Assembly: GCA_030272585.1 (NCBI GenBank)
Contig: BSYQ01000016.1
Coordinates: forward strand, 992,001-1,056,000
Direction of reading: 5' to 3'
DNA: 64,000 bases
Origin: Bryopsis sp. KO-2023
Lineage: Eukaryota; Chlorophyta; Ulvophyceae; Bryopsidales; Bryopsidaceae
In this document: positions 11,701-20,600 of the stretch, one piece after another
How positions within the stretch are numbered: position 1 is the stretch's first letter
How the letters are laid out: each line of letters starts with the position of its first letter
The notes under the pieces: model-generated
What the model was told of the DNA's origin: nothing
What the model saw: the letters and a program-made list of their open reading frames with translations, nothing else
Database searches by the model: none
Translations under genes and position numbers: made by a program

Positions 11701-13296
11701 TTTTGGCGGATGCTCACCTTCAGGGCACTGATTGCTTCGACGACGAGGTCGATGGTTTCCTTTTTTGAAGCTACGATTCTGTTGTGGTGCAACAAGCAAG
11801 CATTCGATAAAATTTCTAAATCTTGGACGAGGGTGGAGGCCTTGGGCCCTTTTTCGAGTTCCAAGCAGAGCCCCAGCAATTTAGCGAATCCGCTCCAAAC
11901 CTCGGGGGGTGTTTCTTGGTCAGACATGCATCCAGTGAGAAGCTTCTCCAATGCACGGCTTCGAAGGAACAGCATCCTGCAGAAGAAAAATGATGAAAAA
12001 AATACAGAAAAAAGGAGAAGAACAATTGCAAATATATTTGATTAAAACAAAAAACAAATGGACAAGGACAAAACCTGAATGAAAAATCTGATGCACTTTC
12101 AAAGAAAAAGAATAAATTTAAAAATCCACTCAAGGTTTTTCAAAAAAAATTCGAGACAATGAATCGAAGATCGATGATAGACACAAAAAAAAACAAGAAA
12201 AGAAAAATCTGAAATATACCCATTTACAAGCAAGAATAAAGTAACGCCTTCGGTGCCCAACACAAATACACATACAAGGGATGAACCCTAAAAATAGTTT
12301 GGGGGGGAAAATACTTGAAAAAAAAAAAAGAAACAGGTAAGGCCATTACCCCACTCCCATCAAAAAGGGCTAGTGTAAGGAATTATCCCCACAGCAGTAT
12401 TTTTCCTGCTCACCGAAAATCGATCGGATCTTTGGTGGAATCCTCTCGATAAAGCTTCTTGAAACGTTTCGAAATTTTGGAAGATGCGGAATGCTCTGGT
12501 TGATCCCCCAAATCATGCCAATCACCATCTCCTGCTTTTGGAAGGTCGAAAAACAAAAACAAAACCATCCACATCTCAAAAAAAAAAATAAAATAAAAAA
12601 AATAAGGCCTCATCATTTTATATGCGAACATGTTCGAATCCTTCCTTTCGATGACTCTTTGTAGATAATTGAACCCTCCATTTTTCAGTTTTTCAATCTT
12701 TTTTTTTTTTTTGGGGGGGGGGTGTAAAAGTAGGGTTGAAAAAGGAGCATTATAAACCTGAGATCGAGGTGGCATGCGTGCGATTGGGGTCCAGCTCCTC
12801 CAAGGCATCGCACCAGTTTCTCAAAAGGCCAATCAAATCTGTACCCTTTGTTTCGGAAGCAATCCTTTCCAGCGATTCCACCCCTTCCACATAGCTCTGT
12901 TGCCTGGCAGGAGAATCAGAAACTATATAAATATATACACATATAAATAAATAAATATATATATATATGTATATAAGAAGGTCTAAATGACCTCGTTGTG
13001 GGCGGCCTTCGTTGGGCAAGATTGCCTAATGTAAACCAAAAAATCATTCATTCATATAAATATAAGAAAAACTATCATCGCAACCACTCCTATTCTTCAT
13101 AAAACATTCATTGTTGTTTTTTCTTTTTTTTTTAAAGAAAAAACACTGTGCAAAAAAAAAAATTTGCTTCAAAACTTCTTCATCAAGCTTGGTCTTAGTA
13201 TTTTGAGGATTGATAGGTGTATGCCTCCAGTGGCAGAGAAATAAAAAAAACTCACTTCTTTGAAGCAAAACTCCCCGACAGCGACCACGTGCTCAT
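8791..13296 (-). CDS. Coiled-coil protein of unknown function
   Basis: A multi-exon gene read from ATG at 13296 (MSTWSLSGSFASKK, phase 2 into QQSYVEGVESLERIASETKG at about 12760-12904). Further exons encode SASSKISKRFKKLYREDS (about 12410-12540), a helical segment with LFLRSRALEKLLTGC and LVQDLEILSNACLLHHNRI (about 11710-11975), ELERFEGRIRDLKGEADM (about 11165-11310), heptad-rich segments (SFREGLEREAHYVDVSRTL, about 10680-10880; EVGRLQAEKHRLEEML, about 10380-10485; AAEKHCAEVKEDRQVYEEG, about 9940-10140) and a last exon with DVDRSRSRLQQKYLQAENA that becomes Ser/Pro-rich before the stop at 8791. The alternation of long amphipathic helices resembles BAR-type or cytoskeletal coiled-coil proteins, but no family signature is decisive. 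It is transcribed divergently from the DWARF27 gene, with about 380 bp between the two starts, so the promoters may be shared. Confidence 0.6.
10150..10225. repeat. TCAATT-type simple repeat in intron
   Basis: An intron of the coiled-coil gene contains many irregular copies of TTTTCAATT/TCAATT. It is simple-sequence expansion with no apparent other role. Confidence 0.75.
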
Positions 13297-13674
13297 TCGC
13301 GATGGGAAACCCCCTTCGGATGTATGTTTTTTAAGCTTAAAAAGATATTCCCCCCCACCCCGAACTCCCTCTTTTTTGTTGCGACGAAAAAGCTAAGCAA
13401 CCACTAAACGCACAGAGACAGACTGGGAATTCGCGGGATATTTCGTTCTTGATTTTCGTCGCTTTCCTTTCCTTCTTTTTCTCGCCACTACTGGTAAAGT
13501 CCTGCAGGCATTGTAGAGTTTCACGATAAATACCGGGATATTGATGTGACTTCCTGTAAAACTGGAGGATTTTTTGGGGGAGTTGAATCCGATTTAAAGT
13601 GTGAGACGCTTGCTCAAGAAAACAAAACCAGAGTGAGCATATGTCGCCTTTAATTCGTGTTTTTTTTCGAAATA

Positions 13675-15920
13675 ATGGCTAGTTTCCTGCAAGTCTCCCC
13701 ATCCGCCCACAGCTGTTTCCTCTCGCGGCTGGGTCGACCCTCTGGCATCTCGATCGCAAAAAAGAGTGTACGTGTGGGAAACAGAAAAGCTAGAAAGAGT
13801 GAGGTAAAGGCGAGCAGCGGCGAGAAGAGCTCCCCACAGTATGACGACTCATTGACGGACGTCGCGTTTATCGGGCTTTGTCGGCGTGCGTATGGGGAGT
13901 TGTCGGGATGGCAAAGCGAGAAGGGGTGGCTGGATGGGGAAGAAACTTACAAAGGAATGGTTGAAGTTTCCAGGGCTCTCATGAAGGTGGGTGGCTTTCG
14001 AAGTCTTTTTCAGAAAATCATGAATCGAGTGAACAGTCTGAGTGAGATGTTCTTCCATTATGATCGTTTATATTTTGTTTTTCCGCACACCGATTGAGCT
14101 AGTTTTTTGGGTTTTTTTTTGGTGCAATCATAGTGATGGATGCTTATTTATTTTCACCAAGAAATAGAATATTATTAATATCAACAAAGGAATTTTTGCT
14201 TTATTTTTCAGTAAAAAAATATGTTGAAATCGATTCAGTGGATGTAATCCCCTTTTCTTTTTGATCCTGTTTTTTCCTCGCCTGAAACATCAAGAATCTG
14301 ACATTATTTAAAATTGATTTTAATTTTACACAACCGCAAAAAAGAAAGAAAAAAAAAGTGTCCAAAACATAAAGTATATATATATATATACTTAAGTATA
14401 TAAATATATATATACTTAAGTATATAATAGAAACAGTTTCTTGTTGAAAATATCAGGGACGCTCAGCAGCTGAACAGAGGAGTGCGATCATCGATGGATT
14501 TCCAAACATTCCGGATTGGTTCAGAAAATTATTCCCTTATTCCAAATGGGGTGCTGAATTGAATGCCCAAATCACTCCAGCATTTTTCACTTGGCTGGTG
14601 GGTCCAATGGAAACCGTCGAAGTTGAAATCGAAGGAGAAACGATGAAAAGCGGGGTTCACATACAGGAGTGCCGGTGAGGTCAGCAGTGTTGCAGATTTG
14701 GTTTAATTCCGATGTTTAGTTTTGATGTCCAATTCTTGTGTTCAATTGAAGAAAAAAAAGGAGAAAAACTGAAGAGGATATCAATTATTAGTTAAGTTAC
14801 TGTCCGAAATAATGCACCAGGTCGAATGTGAATATCTGTGTGAGGAAATAGAGTATGGAAAAAAAACTGGTAAGAAAAAATCCTGCTGTTCAACACTGGG
14901 ATTGGCAAACGCCATTCGTTTGGTTTTTTTCTTTCTGCAAGCAAGAAACCCAACACAAAGTTTTATCAAAGTCGAAAAAATGACAGATGTGCTCATTTTG
15001 CCAGGAGTTCTCTTTTTTTTCTTTTTAATTAGTTAATTTTAATCTTTTCTTTGGGGGGGGGGGGGGGGGTATGTGTGCTGCTGAGAGTGAGCCTTGACTG
15101 TGTTGAATTAGGATAGATATTTGAAAGAGAGCGGTTGCACCGGCATGTGCGTGAATTTATGCAAAGCTCCATGTCAGACATTCTTCACAGAGCAACTGGG
15201 GATGCCACTCACCATGAATCCGAGTAAGAAGACATCGCTTTTTTTTCCCTTTCTTTTTGGCCATCTGCGCTCCAACCTTTTGCCAAAATAGTTAGAATTA
15301 CATACAAGCATATGGAATGCTATTGACAAAACTTTGACAGTAAAAACCTTCTTTTTTTTTTGTGTGTGTGTGTGGATATTTTTTTCCCGATTCTTTTGTG
15401 GCGTATGGAGAATTATTGTTATGTTTTGTTTTGGGGTTTTTCATGTTGTTCAGATTGAAAGTGTGTTTTATTCCAAATTCAATAAAGAAATTCTTATTTT
15501 GTTTCTCGGTTTTGATGTAGATTTTGAGGATTACAGTTGCGAAATGATTTTTGGCCAAAGGCCTCCACCCCTAGAGAAGGATCCAGTCATGGAGCAGGTG
15601 CGTGTGTTTGATTTTTTTTGCACCTGCCAGATTGGAGGTTATTCGAGAAGCAAAGGGATTTCATTGAAGCATTGGAAAAATTCGATCCACTGGCCGCGTT
15701 TCTCTCAAGAATTATTGGAGAAAAAAAACGCATTTCGCCACAGACATTATTTACATACTTTTAAAATTTTCCCCTTCTGGCATCATGTGATTTTCAGAAC
15801 ATGCGCAGATTTTTTTTCTGTCTTCCGAACACCGATCCTTGCGATTTTTTGCAGGGATGTCTGACAGAGTGTGCGACAGCCAAATCAGGAAAAGGGCAAC
15901 CTTGCTGGAAACTCGATTGA
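13675..15920 (+). CDS. D27: DWARF27-like beta-carotene isomerase, plastid
   Basis: D27 proteins are plastid iron-containing carotenoid isomerases; plant D27 converts all-trans to 9-cis-beta-carotene for strigolactone synthesis. Start ATG at 13675 is followed by a Ser/Arg-rich presequence typical of a plastid transit peptide (FLQVSPSAHSCFLSRLGR). The mature part has YDDSLTDVAFIGLCRRAYG and EETYKGMVEVSRALMK (exon 1, to about 13986), a second exon (about 14457-14675) with ITPAFFTWLVGPMETVEVE and ending IQECR, a third (about 15119-15222) with YLKESGCTGMCVNLCKAPC and TFFTEQLGMPLTMNP, a fourth with FEDYSCEMIFGQRPPP, and a last with CLTECATAKSGKGQPCW. These blocks, including the conserved cysteines, match the D27 family in order, and splice phases agree if exon 3 starts after GGATAG. 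Algal D27-like paralogues need not act in strigolactone synthesis; the substrate here is an inference. Confidence 0.88.
14375..14430. repeat. TA-rich palindromic simple repeat in D27 intron 1
   Basis: Alternating (TA)n blocks are separated by two copies of ACTTAAGT. It can fold on itself and is intronic. Confidence 0.7.
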
Positions 15921-17676
15921 CCCATTCTCAATTCTCGTATTTCCAATGCACCCATTCTGGTGCCAATGCCATTGATTGTATCAAAACCTGCTTTGTCTGA
16001 TTGATTGTAAAGAGTTTAATTGCCTGGATGAGGGGGGGCATTTCGAATATGCAGCAATAGAGCACACCCATCCTCGATTTCGATTTCAGCAACCGTAACA
16101 ATTCTGACAAATCATGATTGCACCAGCTCGATTTTGGGGGTGGTTTGATTATAACTGTTCTTCCACCCAACTGCAGGGGGGGCTGAGACACCCAAAAAAA
16201 GTGTGCAAAGATATGGTCAATAACCATATTGTAACATGTTCTCAAATAATTCCAGCAGTTTTCCCTGGCTGCCAACATTGCTGTGGAGCTGTCCAGGCTT
16301 ACTTGCACTCCATGCAGTTCCCTCGCATTCCTGCCTCTGTTGAAAAAAATCCCACGGTGATCGAGTCTTGATTGAATCAGCAGAATGCGAGAATATTCGC
16401 ACACAGCACCAGCAATTTCCACTAATTGTGCAAAGGCAGTTCATTCTTCCCAGTTCTTTTTATTTATCCCCTCACGACACAGACCTTCCATCTGTTGCAA
16501 TGTCTCAACTTCCTCAACCTTTGACATCGTTCCAACACTTCATCCACCTTTCTTGTTCTCAGGTTCACAACAAACAAACAAACAAACTGAAATCACATGC
16601 GAAGACGCCGCCCGGTTCAGAACAAAAACAAAAAACACAAACATCAAATTACATCACCATCAGGATATGTGGCGATTGTGCCCAGGGGTGCCTCAATGGT
16701 ACGCGGCGAATTGGGACTAAATCGCCTCAACAATGTGGGAAGCTGTTGCACAACGTCCGAGGTACAAAGAAATTGCTTTCCGAGGTTTCGATCCGAAGTC
16801 CGTGATCTGGGAATTCCGGACGCAACCGCCCGCAGGCAGACAATTGGATGAACACCCTGGTTCCTGTGCAGCATCCTGCTCAAGAGCTGCCGCAGTGCCC
16901 TGATCGCAAAAGGGAAAGGAATCAACGCCGGTTCCCCCAGGCGCGACCGAAAGAAGCACCAGAACGAACAAAACGCCTGCGACAAGAAGCTGGAGCAATC
17001 CTGGAGCTAAAGGTCACTCTTTCCAGTTTACAGACCACAACGACGTATGGTAGGATCGCAGCCTTTGGGGCAGGACAATCGAGGATCTGTTTGTTGGCAG
17101 CGGTTTTTTTTTTTTTTTTTTCTGAGGGGGGGGAGGGATGTTGTGCAAAATGTTGTACAAAAAAGTAAATGATTCTTTTTTTTTGCAAAATGTGGCCACC
17201 ATAAAAGTAAAATATTATAGAGATCCTCTGGAAACTGTTCCAAGGAAAAAACAGTATTTACAAAAGTACAAATAAAATCGGATAGTGAGGGATTCTGGAA
17301 AGTGGGTTGGAAGCGGAAAAGGTGTTTTTTCATGAAAAGAAAGGAATGCTTGAAAGAATGTAAGCATTATTTTGCATCTTGAATTGACACCAAAAAAAAT
17401 TGTTGCCGGAAAAAATATATATAAGTATAGCCAGAAAAAACTAAAAATAAAATATGAAACTGGATTTGAGAAAAAAATAAAGCTGCTGTTGGCAACCCCA
17501 GTGAGCAAGAGTAACACTGAATGCCTGCAGGGACAGCTCCTGTGCAAGCAGGGCCACCTCGACACTCATCGTTCAGGCAGGCAGCCCCCCCCCCAAGACC
17601 AAGCAGGGCCAATACAGAAACCAGAAACCGCCCTGACACCTAGGTCTATCTCCGGGAGCAAGGTCTGAAAGGGGGC
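15921..17676. other. Region between D27 and the NACHT gene; no assured gene
   Basis: Several overlapping open frames exist on both strands around 16600-17000 and 17500-17640. One minus-strand frame has a hydrophobic, signal-like stretch (LLQLLVAGVLFVLVLLSVA, near 16940-16998) followed by Cys residues; another near 17560-17640 reads FLVSVLALLGLGGGAACL then Cys-rich sequence. Neither begins with an ATG, so they would need upstream exons. They could be pieces of a secreted Cys-rich protein gene or leftover fragments. The stretch just upstream of 17677 should hold the NACHT promoter or 5' exon. Confidence 0.35.
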
Positions 17677-20600
17677 ATGCGGGGTGGGAAAGGATCCGCC
17701 AGTGATGCACCTCATGGTGAGCCCGCTACTTGGGAAGATGCAGAAGCTGGTACAACTGGACGACGCCTATCACTGGTAGCCCAAGGCCGGAGCGCCTCCA
17801 TGGTCCTATGGACTCGCATGGCCAAGGAGGACATCACCAGCACAGAAGCATTGGTTGAGGCCCTCAATGCAGCCCAGATTCCCGAGGATCGATCAGCCCT
17901 GCAAGAATGGGCACGTGCGTACATCGAATGGTTTAATGGAGAGCCGATCGGAAACTTGACCTTACGACAAGGCGCTGCCCTCAAGGAGTACAGTCTGCTG
18001 GCAGGCATCCAGCCAAACAGCACCCAGCAGAAAGATATTTTGAGGGAATATTTTGACAGCCTGCACCGAAAAATTCAAGAAGACAGACTGGGAAGCGCCT
18101 CCCTGATCGAAGCCATGGAATACACCTTACAAACCATGGATAGTGATATGTTTGAAAGGGATCCTACCCCAATGTTCCAGTTAGGCGATGAGTTTTTCGC
18201 CAAGCTGGATCCTGCCAGGACTATCTTCACCAAAGCTGCCTACCGTACCCACCGCAGTATGCTCTACGTCCTGCACCAGACCCTCCGGCTCATCCAGCAG
18301 ATTTCGCCCAACCAGTTGGACCCCAACCAAGAGGATGGACTGTACACCCGATTCAGAACCAAGATGCAAGCTATTTCCGAAAGTGCACAGTACTATCCAG
18401 TCTGCTACCATGCCCGCCTCCTGGAGCAGAGTTTACAATGCCTGGCATCAGCAGGGAATGAAGCTTGCTTTCATGATCGACTTAGACGGGCAGGTAAAGG
18501 CCTGCAGGGAATACTTTTCTTCTACAGAGGTGTGAAGGCACTGGCTACCCTAGACGTTGACATGGACTCCTTCAAGACGGGGTACCACAGCTTGCAGGCT
18601 GCCTTCACCAGCAAGCGAATCAGGGCAGAATCTTGGTATGGCTGGCATCAGGCCATGCAACATGCCTGCCTCTTGAATATGGAGGACGCTGCTCAGCATC
18701 ATGTCTTTACAGAGTGCTTGCGAGGTTTACAGAAAAAGGAGGCATCCATGAGCAGGCCAGCTGATCGCAAGGTCCTGCGCTTTGGCCTCGTCCAGCAACT
18801 GTGCCTGCTGGCCCTGGAGGGCGCTACTGCTGAGGTGCGTAAGGCCTGTGTTGAGGAACTGGTTTCTCTTGCCAATAGGGAATGCTGGTTGGAAGATTTT
18901 GACATCTTGGAGGAGCTGCTGGAGAGCCTGGCTGTCATTGCTGTGTATAGCCAAGGCGACAAGGAAAAGGAGGATGCTGAAGTGGCCTTGGAAGTTTTGA
19001 CTGGTGGTACACTCGGGGGCAAGGCACCTGTGCAAGAAGGCATCAAAGCGTGGCTAGGTTGTCAAACACTGGAAGAGAAGCTCAATATCTTGTCTTCTCC
19101 TGGAGCAGGGCCTGCTTTGGGGAGTTTGTTCAATAGAATCAATGAAATGCTTCGAAAGGGTCCTAGAGAAGCATTCCAAGCTCTCCAAACCCCTTTATCG
19201 ATACAAGAGGTGCACCAAGCACTCAGGGATCACTATCTGCATGCAAACTTTGCCCAAGTGCGGTCGCTCTTCGATGGCCAGGAGCCCAAGCATGTTGATT
19301 CGCTCCATTGCCAACTCATGCTTATCGAGCTAGTCAAGGTCGAAGCAGCGCCGCAGGTGGGCGGCCAAGGGGAACGCCAAGACCATTTGACGGCCCATTA
19401 TGAGCGGCTGAAGCAGATCAAGTCGCCTATCTGCCTGGAGGAGCTGTTCGATGAACGAAGAACGAAGCCAGGAGGGCCAGTGCGTGATATTCACAAGGTG
19501 CTCTTGGTGGGGAATCCAGGGACGGGAAAGACGATTCTGAGCCGCAAGCTAGCTTACAGATGGGCACAAGGGACATGGGGCGAATTGTTTGAGGCGGTGT
19601 ATGTGCTGCCGGTCAGGGCGTTACAGCAAAGTGCATATGACAACGTGAGCTTTCGCCGGGACGAGACGCTGGCTAATGCCATTGTCAAGAACTGCTTTTC
19701 TCCAAGGGAGGATGATGACTATAAGTGCTTGCGCCATCGGATCAGCCAGACGCTGAACAATCCGACCACGCTGGTGGTGTTGGATGGCCTGGATGAGAGG
19801 TATGGGGCCAGCGAGCAGCTGCTCAATCAAGCTAAAGAAGGCAACCACAAGCTGCTGATGCTTTCTCGGCCCTATGGCATCGAGGCAGAGCGCTCCTTGG
19901 CAGATATAGAAATAGAACATGTGGGGTTTAATGATGTGCAGCTGCAAGCGTTTATAAACAGCGAACTGTCCCCAGAACATGGCACTGAATTGAAAGCATT
20001 CATCCGAGAGCAGCCTGGGATAGGGTTGATAGCTCATGTACCGGTGAATCTGCAGATTTTGTGTGCCTTGTGGCAAGACAAGGGAGAGGATACAGTGGCT
20101 ATGAACGACAGCATTTCTGGGCTATACCACAGGCTCACAGCGTATGCGTGGCATCGATACATGGAGAAGCACAAGGAGGAGCACTTGCAAGACCAAGACC
20201 GGGAGGCACTTTTTGCTGCTTTGGGTCAAATAGCTGTCCGTGGGCTGGAGTGTGGAGAAGTGGTGCTCAGCCAAGGGTTGGTAGATGGGGTGCTGGTCGA
20301 GGGGGAGGGTCGAGTCTGGCACATGCTGAAAGATGCTGGTTTCTTGCTGTTGCAAGACTTGGGTAAGAAGTATCAATTTCCGCATCTGACATTCCAGGAG
20401 TACTTTGCTGGGCGCTGGCTAGCGAAGCTGCTGTTGTCTGGAGAAGGTCGGGAGCGGGCCAAGGCAGAGAGGTTTTTCTCGAAGCACAAGTATGAGCATC
20501 GGTTCAGGCAGACATTTTCATTCATGGCTGGGGAGGTGAGCAAAAGGCGAGAAGTAGAGGACATCAAGCAACTTTTGAATCTGGCTGAAGCCGAGCCCCG

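Noticed and set aside
16597..16998. Overlapping frames on both strands, one with a signal-like hydrophobic stretch
   Set aside because: No ATG, and both strands are open at once; without a supporting upstream exon I do not call a gene.
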